Part shown: one piece after another, positions 48,873 to 62,550 of the stretch
Position numbering within the stretch: the stretch's first letter is position 1
How the letters are laid out: the number at the start of each line of letters is the position of its first letter
Assembly (NCBI GenBank): GCA_023159155.1
Contig: JAJNNX010000018.1
Span: forward strand, 496,001-560,000
DNA from: Ustulina deusta
Taxonomy: Eukaryota > Ascomycota > Sordariomycetes > Xylariales > Xylariaceae
Direction of reading: 5' to 3'
Length of the DNA stretch: 64,000 nt
Notes under the pieces: model-generated
Seen by the model: only the letters and a program-made list of their open reading frames with translations
Database searches by the model: none
Told to the model about the DNA's origin: nothing
Made by a program: the position numbers and the translations under genes

Positions 48873-50757
48873 ATGGGCGACCAGCCGTCCCCCACAACGC
48901 CTCAGCCTGATCTAGACTTCGTCGACAGCTCGAGTCTGAGATACTTCATTCCTCGCGATACTGATTTTGCACCTGGCCAAGTCTTCAAAGATGGCGGCCC
49001 ACCCTTCGAACAGCTTCTGGATTCAATAGGACAACGAGAATCATTATTTTTTGGTGAGCCGGCCCCGGACCCCCGTGTTGTCGCATTCTCACCGTGCTCA
49101 TATGCAGACCCCAGATGAATCCGTCGATGTCGTGCTCGTGCTTAGGATCCCATCCGCTGAAGACGATAACCTTCAAGCGACTTTGAAGAGGATTACTATC
49201 TCTCTAGACGCCCAGATTGTAAACGAGAATACCCCCGATCGCGATAGCTCGCCCGCTTCCGAAGTCATATCCACTGGCACCATAGATGGTTCTCAGGACC
49301 CTCCCATAATAATTCACCGCTCGCTCAATCATGATGCAAATAATGGCGTTGACCCCGGGGGCTATACCTATGTGGTATGGAATAAGTCTGTGTTCCTTAG
49401 TCGCCCTAGAATCCGTCTGCAGAGCCCCTCGGCTATCTTCATTGCAACAGCGAGCTCGAGATCTGCTCCCGGCGATGAATTCCGAGATGCCTTTCTGCCA
49501 AGTAGCATGGCTTCCAGCCTTAACTTACTCGAGTCATTCGGTAATGATCCGGCTCTGGATGGGATAAAGCCGCGGCTCTCTGCTTTGAGAGTTTCTCGTG
49601 TAGCCCCTCTCACACAACAGACTCACGATCTAGTACGTCCCATTAAGTCATTGTCAAGACTTTCGCTACGTATATTTCCAACCGTACATTCACGCATAAG
49701 GTTCACGCATCCAAATACCGCCCCAGCCACAGCAGCCGTAATTGCTCTGCTCGAGGTTGATTTTACTCCATTTTTTGATTGCGAGATTATTCTGAACAAC
49801 ATTGCCCTCGCGATTCCAGACGCTACAGTTGACGATCTCACAGCTCAAGCTGGTCTCTCTTTGCCACTGTCCTGTGTTTCGCATGATCATATCACGTTCA
49901 TATACCGCATTACCCCAAGAGACACAGATGTCATCTCACACAACCTAATGCGAGACTCGAATATCACAATTTCAGCAACCGCGTTGGTGAATTCCCACAC
50001 CAAGCCTCAACTCAGCTTGGCCTGGACGGCAGCGGTTGATTTCACAGTTCCGGTAAATCCTGGCTATGGGTCTGCAATGCAACCGATCCAGCGCACGCAC
50101 CGCCCACGTCAGCTATCTCTTGGTGGGGAGAGTACTACTTCATTAACAGCCCCATCTGTTGCAAGACCAGATTCTCTACCTTCTCTCGAAGCATCGACTA
50201 GGCAGACAGAGACAGCAATACAAGAATTAGGAATTACGGTGACATTCACCGCGCCTTCACCCGCCCAAAAGATCTTTGTGGGAGATGAATTTTCATGGGA
50301 TGTTTTCGTCGTCAATCAGTCACGGAACCAGTCGGCTGGAGCTAGAAAACTCACAATGGTGGTTATCCCTCGACGCAGACGCAACGAAGCACGTGTGACT
50401 CGGCCACCATCCATATCCCGGGCATTAGGCGGCTCGCATAGGCAATCCAAACTCCTCCGTGATAGAGATGTCGCAGAAGCTGTATTGGACGACAATGTGG
50501 TTCATGCCATGCAAACTAGCAGTGTTGTTGATAACGCTGAACTTGTATGCCTAAGCCCGGATGTCAGGATCGGGCCCCTCGCCCCTGGGACATGCCATGC
50601 AGCTGAGCTTAAATTCCTTGCCCTGAAGGAAGGGATCGTGGGTATAGATGCAGTTCGTATCATCGATCTTGGTAGTAATGAGCATGTGGATATACGTCAA
50701 CTTCCAAGTGTCACGGTTGAGAACAAAGTAGAAGCATCAGAAGAGCGAGCCTCCTAA
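48873..50757 (+). CDS. TRS65: TRAPPII complex subunit Trs65
   Basis: Two exons (48873-49053, 49115-50757) encode 607 residues. The joint gives RESLFFDESVDVVLVLRIPS, restoring the conserved N-terminal part; the nearer AG at 49105-49106 would bring a stop, so the acceptor at 49114 is used. The C-terminal half has the Trs65 domain: ITVTFTAPSPAQKIFVGDEF, FVVNQS, and the diagnostic end VCLSPDVRIGPLAPGTC, LKFLALKEGIVGIDAVR and DLGSNEHVDIRQLP. Trs65 is a fungal-specific subunit that stabilises TRAPPII, the Golgi exchange factor for Ypt31/32 GTPases. Predicted immunoglobulin-like beta strands fit the family. There is no signal peptide or membrane helix. Confidence 0.92.
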
Positions 50758-53700
50758 CTGTCTGACAAAGAAAAAGGCCAGCGTCAATCCCATCGCCCGC
50801 ATTAGCCTGCGCTCCTAATAATTTGCCTCGGTGTTTGTCGAAATGCCCCACGTCAGAGCACAGATTTAATATGGCTATTTACTCAATCCACGGCAATGCT
50901 CCACGCATCGCGGGGCAGCATCGAGCATAAAAAATAATGGTGTATGTATTCGAATACAAACTAGCTTGGTTTCACCAATATACAACGATGTAACACTCTG
51001 AATTTTACTATTCTTGCAGTTCTCTGAACACTTCCAGATTATTTTCCGTGCTCCTCAGCGCAACCTAGTGTATGTGGTGGTCTGCATTCAACTTACTAGA
51101 ACACTGCACCGATTAGGAGACAAGGTAAACCCACCTAATGATGTAGCTAAAGAGATTTCCGATGAAGCAAATTCCGATTGTTACACTAGGTTATGCTGTT
51201 TGACCAATCAAGCTTGCCACAGTCTTCGAAACTTCAAAATTAGTTTGATCACTTCAGCTCCCCTTTTTACTGGTGTAAAAGAACGAAGCCAACGCACATT
51301 GCTTAGTCGAACACTTGTTTCATCCTAGTCCCCGGCCCATCAGGATCTTTCCTTTGCCCTTTACGAAACTGATTGAATCAAATTTTGGAATTTAGTAAGC
51401 CATTCGGGGTTTACCTAGGCCATGTTAATGTAGTAAGAGGCGGGACGGTGGTTGAGAAAAAAGGTTTTTCATAAACCCAGAACCTAGCAGATAAATGAGA
51501 TTGAAAGCCTACATCAAACCCCAAATTAGACTTATTTTCAGGGAAAATCCTGTTCTGGCGACTTTGCAATGCCGATGAAATCAGATCGATTCTGAGCCGG
51601 GAGGGGGGAGGGGCAAGGCAATACCAGTACTTAATATATTGATATTGGTATACAAATTTAAGATGCTCGATTTTCTAGTTAACCCCTGAGTCAGTGATCT
51701 TCGTATCCCGAAGCACGATAGTTTAGTGTAGAGATCTGCACTATATCTCAGTACCAGAGATGGTGTTGCCGAGGATATGGATTTTTCACACCAAGTGCGC
51801 CATAGGCGGTCGTACCATTCTCCGCATTACCAATTGCCTCACGACACTCAGTTGGGCCAATTACTACTCATAGGTATACGTTAGTACTGTAGAGCACAGG
51901 GCAGCAAGATACAACGTACAGTAGTGTAGTATACTACGTAGCATACACTAAGTGCTGGCTTGAGCGCGGAAGCCGTTTTATTCCGCACAGCGGTGCGACG
52001 TTGTTCTCTATGCGAAAACAAGTAGGAGTTATGCCGGGTTTATGCAGCTTTTGGAAAGGCATAAAGTCGTCGGTTTTGCACTACCTAGGGAAATATCGGC
52101 TTCGGCATGCAAGCAACAGGCCACCGCTGCTCGGCGTTATCTCATTGGAGAGACGCTTTGATCAACATACATATCGGAGCAGGGTTCGGTCACAGCGTTC
52201 CGACTTCACAGATGCGACGAAGATACCGACATGCTGAACACATGGTCTAGATTGCCTTGCTTGATACAGCAATGATCTGACATCCACGTAGGTATACGTA
52301 TGCATCTAGTTGGGATGGTCTAGACGGACACACAGATGGTTATTGACTCTGCCTACCTAGGTATACAGCATGTAAAGAGAAGTTGCAAGCGAAGCAGTGT
52401 AGTATACGTGTTCCATGTGTACAGCAGCAGGCTTGACTACCACCTAATCATACAGGACGTGGTAACGTGGTGACGAAGAACCCAGCTGTCTATCCTATAC
52501 CACAATAATATACCTACGATATAACCACCAAATGATATTATCGGCATAATGTTTACACAACAAGGGAGCCACGGATGTAGTATACGGATATCTCGATGGT
52601 CGGCTGTCAGTACTAGTATACAACACCCTCTTCCATGCTACAGAATGCCATGCGCTCCTCGCCGGCAGATAAGCGGACGAGAGATCTAGAAAGCCGCCAA
52701 GGTATCGCCAAACTTCAAATACATTGCAAGGGCCCATCAACATCTAGCAACATCCCAGGTGCTATTTACCGTATGTGTGGCAATACCCCTTCCGAATGCC
52801 CTCGTTTAATCTCAGACGTCCGCTTATGCTTCCCCGTGATGAGGTGTCTGTCGGTAGAGCTGTGGCAGCGCCTCAAGTGGAGCGGAGATGAGTTCTCAGC
52901 AGAACTGCCAGCGGTACCTGACGCTTTACCGGAGTTGCTTGATGCGAGTCATACCGTTACTACAGACTGAAACCTGATGCCTACTCATGATATAAGCCAG
53001 GTACTACGGTATAGTTCGTCACTTGTAGTGTACGGGAGACTTCGGCTGCCTAAGTACGCCAATCCGTACCAACGTATTTAGAGAGCGGATGCCGCTCTTT
53101 CTGAACCTATGCATCAGTCTCACCCTTGTAGGTTCGATGCATCCACTAGAATCTTCGCCGTCGACTACACCGGAATAGGTGTGCTATGTTGTCGCACTAT
53201 GCGTACACTAGATCCTTCCCCAGGTGACCGACCTGGCAGTGGTGAGGGGACCACGGGAGTTTCCCCGGGGGTGCAATGGCTGTCTCGTTAGGTCACTAGC
53301 ATACCTACCTAGTGCAATATGCATTGGCATGAATTGTCGAGGTTGGCGTCGGCCAGTTCGGCACTGGGATGATTGGCAGGCGTGGGTTGTGGCCAGGCCT
53401 GGGTCTCCTCTTTTAATCCCTGGCTATAGTCGACGGAGTGCCGTTTCATTAAAGCGCGAGACCCGTGTTGATCTTACCCGCCCGGGGGAGTTTTGATTTT
53501 GGAACGGCCGGTTGGTCCGCTCGATTAACTTAGACCAAGTCTTGTTGACCTAGGCCAAGTCAGATCCCCCACTTAGTTTGATTGCCCTCTTAGGATACTA
53601 GGTATACTACATACTTAGTAGCATCACACGCTCGTATACTGCGCGCCTGGACAAGGAACTTTGCGCGCCTACTAGCGGAGCAGTCTAAACTACTTTTCGC

Positions 53701-54524
53701 TGCCTCTGCATTGTATAGGTAGCATAATGGTAAGCATATACATATATAGTGGAGGAACAAGTGCTTACATTGGCAGCTGTGGCTGTCTCTATATGTATAT
53801 AGGTAGGTGAGTCGGCACGTTTACAAGAGAGGAGATGTAAATGGTTTGAAGTTTAGTAACTAGCTACTCCGTAGCATATGTGTAATAGTTATATATCTAA
53901 TTTATATGCATAGTTGCCTAGAGACTCAAAGCTATATATATATATGGTTGCCGAGTAAAGTGTTGCTTGAAGGTTTAGTTTACACTTCGTTGGCCTCTAT
54001 ACTACGTATACATACCTAGGTAAATACAGAAAGCGTCATCAGACTGTGTGGGGTGTCCGGCTGGTACACTCCAGATGTTGCACGGCCCTTTCATCGACTT
54101 CATCAACCTTGAACCCAAGAAGAACCCTTGTAGGCAGCACGTACACTATACCGGATAATATATATAAGCAATGCACGCTATGCTGGAATCGTCAATTCTA
54201 CGTTCTTGTTGGGTTTGAGGAAGCAAATCCCAGCCAGCAAAGGCTAAGAACCCCAGAATTTGTCTTTCAGACCGAAATTTTCAAGGCGATTCCGAGACTA
54301 CACTACCTAGTACACTAGGCCAGGGGGAACAAACATTGGAACAGAGACCACAATATATTTTATCCGAGCTCCCTGTGGAGGACTGGGTCCCGATCTGTTG
54401 CGGGTTTCTCCTTATAGCCCAAGATCTCGCCGTTCGTTCCAGAGTTTGTGTTAACGCGGGAGCCACATCGATGACCTGATCACCCCCGGCAAGGATATTC
54501 GACGAGGACGACCTATCAGCAAAA
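50758..54524. other. Long gene-poor region
   Basis: No supportable gene in 3.8 kb. Two exact tacctaggta palindromes (52354-52363, 54013-54022) and several variants lie here, with TA-rich stretches near 53930. A GC-richer stretch at 53220-53560 has short open frames but no recognisable family, and could be an old relic. Confidence 0.55.
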
Positions 54525-55903
54525 ATGGGATCATATTTCGGGGTGGTGCTGAATGCAGTCAACTGGACATTAACAGCCCTGGCGGCTGTGTTCCTGTGTT
54601 TGCGTGTGTACTGCAAGCTCAGTCGCGGTCGAGGTCTTTGGTGGGACGACTACATCTTAATAGCATCCTTTGTAGGGGAAAGACAGGCCCTTACACTCGC
54701 ATTTCCATTGCTAATCATATCTCCCGACACACCAGGTCAGTCTGCTCATTGCTGTCGCCTTCATCACAAGCAGCATCATGCTCGGGTTCGCCAACCCGAG
54801 CGCAGTTATCAGTCCGACAACTACAAGACAATTGCAAATCCACGGAGGCGTCCAAAATGTCTTGTTCTCTCTAGCCAGTGATCTCAGCAAGACATCTTTT
54901 GGGTTTACGCTACTGCGAGTGACCGAAGGACGGATGAAACGGCTAGTCACTGTTCTGATTGTCCTCTTGAACATCACATATTTCCTCACGATTATCTTTA
55001 CATTTCTCAAATGTGAACCGGCCATCTACTCTTGGCTGCCGAAAGATACCTGCTGGGATCTCTGGACCTATATCAAATTCGCAATCTTCGGCGGTGGTAT
55101 GTGTGACCAACCGCGTTAAAACTACGTGCAAATATCGCTGACCACTACATAGCCTTCTCCGCTGCAGTCGATTTCTCCTTTGCCCTCATACCATGGTTCC
55201 TAGTGAAGAACCTGAATATGAAGAAGGCCGAGAAACTCGGTGTGGCTATCGCCATGAGTTTCGGTACTATGTAGGAATTTTGTCATTTGTACAGACGGGT
55301 CTTCGTGTCAGTCGCTAATCGCATTGCAGAGCCGGAATTACCGCAATCATCAGAACTGTATTCCTACCATCCCTAGCCTCGGTTAGCTTTTCGAGTAAGT
55401 TGGCTGTGCCATTTATTTTTTTTAAGTGCCTGGATCATCAATCGCTCACTGTCCCTCTAGCCAAAGCCACAACCCTTGTCATATGGTTTGCGGCCGAGCC
55501 GGCTACGACAATTATAGCCGCATCGATCCCTGTCTTACGCGCTCTGATCAAAGAACTGCACACATCGGGCGCCAAGTACTTCAGCGGCGAGAAATATGGC
55601 TCGGGGCGTCGGGATGAGTCTGGAGTGAAGGGTCCAGCGCGAAGCCATACAAAGGGATCAGGGTCGAAGAAAGGAGACTCGGCGTTTCACACGAGCAGAG
55701 TGGTGACAACGGTTACCGGCCGCGGCACCAAATATCCCTACGATGTTCACGGAGACACGGGCAGCGACAAGAGCATTCTCGAGGCCACCGCCGAGCCGGG
55801 CAAGATCATGCAAACCCAAGAAGTCCGGTTGAGCTATCACGACAGAAGCGACAATGACAGCATGGGCTACGAGATGGACGTCCTACGCCGGGGGTCGGAT
55901 TAA
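54525..55903 (+). CDS. Rhodopsin-fold integral membrane protein (Pth11/SAT4-like)
   Basis: Five exons (54525-54671, 54736-55096, 55153-55270, 55330-55394, 55461-55903) encode 377 residues; introns are 56-66 nt. The order of features fits the fungal seven-helix rhodopsin-like domain: a first helix (VNWTLTALAAVFLCLRVYC), WWDDYILIAS, the extended second and third helices, KCEPAIYSW..DTCWD with its paired cysteines, VDFSFALIPWFLVKNLNM with KKAEKLGVAIAMSFG, AGITAIIRTVFL, and a last helix ending in WFAAEPATTIIAASIPVLR. A polar cytosolic tail of about 110 residues follows. No CFEM domain precedes the helices. Relatives include Pth11-type receptors of plant pathogens, but most members have no known ligand, so a receptor role is only inferred. 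Confidence 0.87.
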
Positions 55904-58623
55904 CCCGCACGCTACTTGACACGAGAGAGACGAATAACAATATCGGTCAGATCGGGCGAACCACTTCCACAATGAACGGCCATGCTACGAAAATCTGACA
56001 GCAGGGGTGACGATATTAAACTTTAATGCGGAACCGCATCATGTACATATAAATTTCGGGGGCTGGCGCTATGTGTGTTAAAGGGGGGCATTTCTCTATA
56101 CCTTCATGGCGCCGTTCATGTCGGTGAGCTTAAACTAGATACCCAGAATCCGACAATTTTCTTAGTCTTCAAACCTCTCGTGTATTCTGAGAGCTCGAGC
56201 TTTACTGACATTTTTAGATGCCTATCTCGTCCGCATTAGGCGCTATCACGATTCACGATGCTACGGCATGACACATAGCAATCTCACCGGATGCATTATC
56301 CATGCTTCGGCAACAGAATACACCTTACCCAAAGGAAAAGAGATCCGACCTCGTTTAATATACCATGCCTCTCACCGGGTTCTCAAAGCCGTTAGGTGTC
56401 AAGGCATGGATACGTTTTAGTCGGTCGGAAAAGGAAGGCAAATATACCCCGGTCAGCCATCGATGAAACATGGATTCAATCGACGATACATAGTATATAA
56501 TACTGCGATATATCAACATTTACTAGCCTAGGTACTAGTTTCCCCTCGCGTTCCTCGTTGTTTCCCGGTAAGGCGAGGAAGAACTGCAATCAGCAATCTT
56601 GTTCAGATTTCGCAAGGGCTACCTATTACAGCCTACGGGGAGGGCCTAGTGTGAGGCACAGCGATCGTATTGAGGGATTGAGAGGCAACAAGTAATAGGT
56701 AGCTGAGCCTAGGTACCGACATCTCCTTTGCAGATACCCATCTACAGTACTAATGCATGCCAAGAAAAGTGCTGCGACGACCTATCACCATTTAATAACA
56801 ACAAACGTTGTAAGCACGAGGGAAAGCAAAGAGACTGGGAAATAGAAATTAAATATATATTTAATTGCAACATACCTTTTTTTTTTCTTGTATCATACTA
56901 CTATGCGAACAACGGTATTGTATACTCAATACTCGCCATATTTGGTGACGGTGTGCGGCATGTAGGTGGGTCAGGCACTACTATCTAGTGCATTGTCGTT
57001 CCTGTTTTGCCTATCTCCATAATACCTATCCAGATAATGCACAACAGCTCAGTGTTGGTTTTGTAAACAGACATTAATGGCTAGTAGACACATGCAAAAC
57101 ACGCACGAGAAACCCCGCCAATGGGATGCAACACTACTATATACTAGTAAGATAAGATAGGCAGCAAGTCCTCATTTTCCAATTTTGTAACTCTCCCGCA
57201 TCTTTATACCTATTATCCGGTCTCTCCCATCCTTCTTCTTCAAATAAGGTTTATGACGGCTTCTGTGCTACACTTAGTGATCTACCTAGCTCCACCAAAT
57301 CTACCAAGAGGTTTTTTTTTTCTTTCTAGTCGCACACTAGTTCTCATATCTCCAAGCATTTATTTCCCCGACGGACGGACATCCCACGTTCTTGTTAGTG
57401 TAGGAGCCTAGGAGCCTTCGGTCTATGTCCCGTAGTTCCCCGTTCAGCCGCTGAGTGTCGTGTTGAGCGGGCTGCTAGTGTAGATACACTAGACTACCCA
57501 AGTATAGCAGGTATGTGTGGATGTCGTTCCCCCTCGGAACCGGCGTCGAAGTCACCTTGCCCTACACCTACCTAGTGTAGATGGTTTCGCAGTTCGCTTA
57601 GCTCCGTCTGTGATCTCCTGCGCCGGAGGACACGCTGGGCTCGGTGCCTCTGTTTCAGTGAACAGTTTAGGACAATATTGAGGGGTGGTGCCTGACATTC
57701 GTCTAACACTCTTAAGACGGAGAACCTGGTTGAAAAGATATTGTATCGAGTCGCATGATGAGGTGTTCGGATTACAATACTTGCTGCCCTAAGGTTATCT
57801 ATTTTGCATTGGGCATCTATCTGTACCTCCGCATTGGCCTGTTAGCTGAATAGGTCTAATTCTATCTACTCCAACTGCAATACGCTAGATGCCTAGGGTT
57901 GCCGATCCAGAGATGGGGTTCCTGCGTCTAGTGTCGCGCTACAATAGTGTACCGTAACTCCGAACCCATTAACTTGCCTGCTTTAGTCATCGTCCGGCGT
58001 TACCATGAACTTGGTCACAAAAGTTCCGAGAAGGGCGGGTCCAACAAAAGACCATCAGGCATTCGTTGAGAGATGAGGGTTATTGCTGTTGCGCAAAAGA
58101 CTGATAACTTTCTTTGTGGGCTACCTAGTTCTCTACTAGGTGGGTGGGCATATATAATACAATTCCTGTGTTCTGGTATATTGTCACACATACCAAGATT
58201 GCTGGACAAGCTACACAAGGATGCGATATCATAACGCTTACTCTGTTACTGAGCAACTCCCAATCCAGCCCGATAAATTTAGAAACGAAGAATGAGCCAT
58301 CTAGTTTATACATGCTAGGTATAATACAGCTCTACATTAGTGTAATGAGATAAATTTGTCACACTTGCATCTGGAAACGCCGGGAGCGACAGAATCACTG
58401 TTGTCTTGGCAAAGGCCTCACCGACGAACTTAGTGTAGCTAGTCAGTTGAGTTGTGAGCACTAGTGTTAGGTTAGTGCACCCGGGAAGGGTAGTTCCGCT
58501 ATAGCTGATATTTCGAAGTGCCTCTGTAGCTGAAGTCTTATTATAGAGATTACATGAGTAACGTATAGGTCTGCAAGTCATAATACACTCCCTGTCTACC
58601 TATTAGCAAAACTTTTAGCTCCG

Positions 58624-59085
58624 TTGGAAGGAAAAAGATCTAACTTTGAACTATCATGCATGCTTCAAATTATCCCCTTTACATGCCCCCTCCCTTTTCG
58701 AATTTACGAGGCCATTATAAGGTTCTATGCTCGTGTGCGGTGTTTTGGTAGACGCGAGGCGTCTCGCGAGGTTTCAGATGGCGAAAAAAAAGGGCAAAGC
58801 CACCCCATAGTAAAACAACGGCCTCGAACGTACATAGTATTAGTATGCACGAGTATACACCAGGTACATCAAGACGAGCTACCCAAGTGGTGTATACTAG
58901 GCACTCCTGCTGGCCAGGCTGTTGGCGAGGACAACGCAGGGGGATCCCGAAAGTGGCCGAGTTCAGTCCTTGGTCATCATGTCGAACTACCTGGATACTC
59001 TTTGGCAGCAGTAGATACTGTGAACATCAGGTACTGTAACTTCAACAATACTGTGCAAGCTTGGGAGAGCCTCGTCCTTCCCTAA
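58624..59085 (+). other. Possible gene relic
   Basis: An open frame of 153 codons with a more coding-like, GC-richer second half (58850-59085) that includes GYSLAAVDTVNIRYCNFN. I cannot assign a family and there is no clear start context or partner exon. A second frame at 59183-59413 may be part of the same relic. It could equally be chance. Confidence 0.2.
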
Positions 59086-59826
59086 GTTGGCTGCTGTACC
59101 CGAACACATCTGAGATGCACCAAGAAAATCAGAAGACAATATCAGCACCAACGATCTAGACCACGAAGTCCCTGCGAGTATTGTGAGTTGTAGTTTGATA
59201 CGGGGTTCGCATAAGGCAGGAATCAGATACTTGACGGAGCTACCATTTGGATTGGCTCCTTACAACTTGGCACGGAACAGAACTACAGCACATACCACAG
59301 CATTAGAAAGTAGAGCCTTGTCAAGGTTTGCCACCTCGACCGTCTGCAGTCATATATCTGCTTACGGCCGGAACCGTAACGCAGCTGTCTTGGCAGCCAA
59401 CCCCGAGAAGTAAGGAAGCCCATCATTAAAGACGAGCCTGCATGAATTCCTAACCGACATACCGGTACCTACAGATGCAACACCGTCTAGTAGACACTGT
59501 TGGCTTCTTATACCTAGGTAGGTCTAATTCATTAGTGGAGGTGCTACCAACTGGCACTGCTAATTTCTATCTTACATGGGTAGCGATAGTTGCCTAGGTT
59601 ATACTGTCGTAATATCCTTTACTGCAAACACTCCAGACATTTGACTGACACGTTACATGTCTCACCATATAGGAATAATAATACGTTACTCATCTCATAT
59701 AAGAATGGCCTTATCTGACTCTATGTCAGGTGACTATTAACCGCCTACGGTATTCTGTGGAACCGTTACAGTAGCAATTCTATATATATGTATATAAGTC
59801 AAGACCCTAATAGATATGTCACACGT

Positions 59827-59866
59827 GGGAGGTTCGGGAATCAATTAGCCACTCTATCAAGCCCTA
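59827..59866 (+). repeat. Dispersed repeat, copy B
   Basis: Forty bases starting gggaggttcgggaatcaatt match 22970-23009 with five transitions and no gaps. A TA-rich stretch lies just before it, as in copy A. Confidence 0.8.
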
Positions 59867-62550
59867 CCGGTCAGAATCCCGGAGGTCAAGTATAGGGGTA
59901 TCCATAGATTGGTGTTGTCGCGCCGAGGGTCTAGACACCTTGGCAGTTTAGTCCTTGGCGATATACATACATATCCTTCCTTCATTCCAGGAGGAGTATC
60001 ATAACACTACCGATTGCCTACACCTAAATGCCTAACTCCAAGCGAGTTTTTCTATCACCTCTATACAATAATATCTCACGCCAATTTGACAGTTTTAGCA
60101 TATTAGGGCCGAGGAGCTGAGGTTCCCAGATAGGTTTGTGTCTGAGCTTGCGATGAACCGCCATGAACAGCGATCATGAAATGTACCTACCTTCGTATGT
60201 ATGTCCACTACCAGTATTGTTATGTGAAACGCCTTGAGTACTAGAAGGCGCAAAACCCGACAGCTGTAGAGAGCAGCGCTGGCTTTTCCGAAATGACAAG
60301 CTGTTGGTGGTTTCAATACCCTTCGCCCAACAGTGTAATGAGCGAGGCTGCCAGATAAATCCCGGTTGGCCGATCAGGTACGCGACACACTTACGCGAGT
60401 CCCATAATAGGTCGCACAATTTCATAAATAAGAAACGAGGTGAATTTCGTTTTTGCTCTCTGCGGTTTTCTGTTCCTTCGCTCCTATTTATTATAAGGAG
60501 GTAGCGTTTTTATACGGCTTGCTAAATCGTAGGCTATGGGGCTAGTGTTATCTAACATCACAGGATTGTCTCTTAAACAAGGATGAGAAGAAAAAATATT
60601 GCGTCCCAGTGAATACGAAATTCACAGAGCTGATTGTAATAATTTCACCTTGGTGGCATGACGTCAATGTGCCATCTTCTGACTTGCTTCATTCTGTTGT
60701 CTACCATAATATTCATCACTATCATGCTGATTCTGCACTCGTAGAATTACGAAAAAAAAAAGGCAACACGTATATAGACAAATACTGACTAAGCAAGGAG
60801 CTTGGGGCCACTCGCGAGAATAGCAACAGCCATAGCCCTACGTATAGTCGGCATTCTACGGTAATAACCCATCTCGTGTCCAACCTTACTCTTTGGTGCT
60901 AGGACACAGACCAGACATGCATTCACAAACTCAAGACACACAGAAAGACGAAACTTCTAGCTAGTCCCCCCAAAATACTATTCCCAGATCGTGACATGGT
61001 TAGTTCCACCCTGCGCCGCTAGAACCGCGGGCTTGCGTTAGGAGATTCAGTAGATCAAGTCTTATTGCCGGGCGCTCACTAGATGACGCGATGATGCGGT
61101 ACCACGGATCACAACAACCGGCAGCCCAGGATATCCAGAGTGAAGCCGACCGCTAGATATGTACGCGGCGAGCAGAAATAGATGGCCATAGGTGAGCCAT
61201 AGGTGAATCCAGTAGGTATTCATGCATTCCAAGCCAACAACGGCAGTTCGGCACAGGCGATGGCAAACCCGTCTGTTTCCATCCTCAGTTAAATATACTG
61301 TGAGCTAATGCGAATAGGGGGACGCGTCAGTCACGGGCTGTATAAGGCAGTTCGAATGATGATCCATCGATGAATAATAGAAACGCCCTGGAGTCGATGA
61401 TGAAAAAGAAAAAGAAAAAGCGGTTGATGGTTTACGTCCTATGTAATACGGGTCTACCTCCTAGATTACCTATTCAATGTATAGGAGCTTTCCATTCTAG
61501 TAAGGTTGACGTCATTCCGTCCCACGAGTCAGCATGGTGGCGCTGCCCCAGCTTAGGTTCAGCCTCAATCGCTGCTAGAACTGTCACAGTGCGTGTTTAG
61601 GAGTATGTGTCTCCCATGCCGACGAGCCGACTGCCACACCGCGACGGGAAGAAGATGCGCGCCAAAGACGTCGGAGAATGTGTCCCTGCAGCCATGTCTG
61701 TCATGATTATACCTAGTTGGAACCTACGAAGAGTGCTACGAACCTAAGCTGTGCTGGGATGTGGACGGGATCTATCGAGAAAACGGCCTACGGACGTCAT
61801 CGTTGTCACGACCTCGTCCAACTAACTGCTCGCCTAGTTTACTTTTTTTCCCCTTTTTTTTGTTGGCTATACACTTCCCGAATCACCGTCCTCTTGAATC
61901 GTGAGCTCCCAACAGGCGAAGAAAACGCTCCGCGTGCTTTTCGCGGGTGAATCGATGCAAAGGACTGAAGCAGGGGGTTTGCTCAACCCGTTATCTTATA
62001 TTCGAAGACAGATCTTCGGATACCGCGAACAACCACTGAGTGATACAGTAATGTGGTCTCAAGTACGAGGGGGGAGATACGTACGTAAGTACGTGGCCAG
62101 ATAGTTGTCGACGTCAGAATTCCGTACAATGTTCTATACAAAGTCCCGCTAGTTCCCCAACGAGCAAGACTCCCAGAACGAAACCAGATGACCGTATAAC
62201 GGAATCAGAAGCGGTTTGTTCGACACAGTTCGCGGCACACGGTATAAACGACGACGACGGGATAGGGGCTGAGCAGAGAGCCGTCTAACACGACAGAACC
62301 AACAGAATTATCAATGTCGCTTTTGTTCGGATATGATTAAGGTTATGGGGAGGGATATATAAATGTTTGTTCCTGGCAGTACCTATATATCTGAATCTGC
62401 CTGGTTTACCTTACTTACTCTCTCTGCCCGAGAATATCGGTAACTCGATCCGACCTAGGATATCCGTGTTAGCATATCATACACATATATCACCACATCA
62501 CAGGACCTCGGAATAACCCCCGAATAAACCTCAATTCCACCCCGGCGAAG

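Larger units (their letters stand above)
55904..62550. other. Long gene-poor region with dispersed repeat copy B
   Basis: About 6.6 kb without a gene I can support. It contains one exact tacctaggta (59511-59520), copy B of the 40-bp repeat, poly-T/poly-A runs near 56880, 57313 and 60750, and a stretch at 58300-59410 with somewhat longer open frames on both strands. No transposase, reverse transcriptase or tRNA is seen. Confidence 0.55.
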
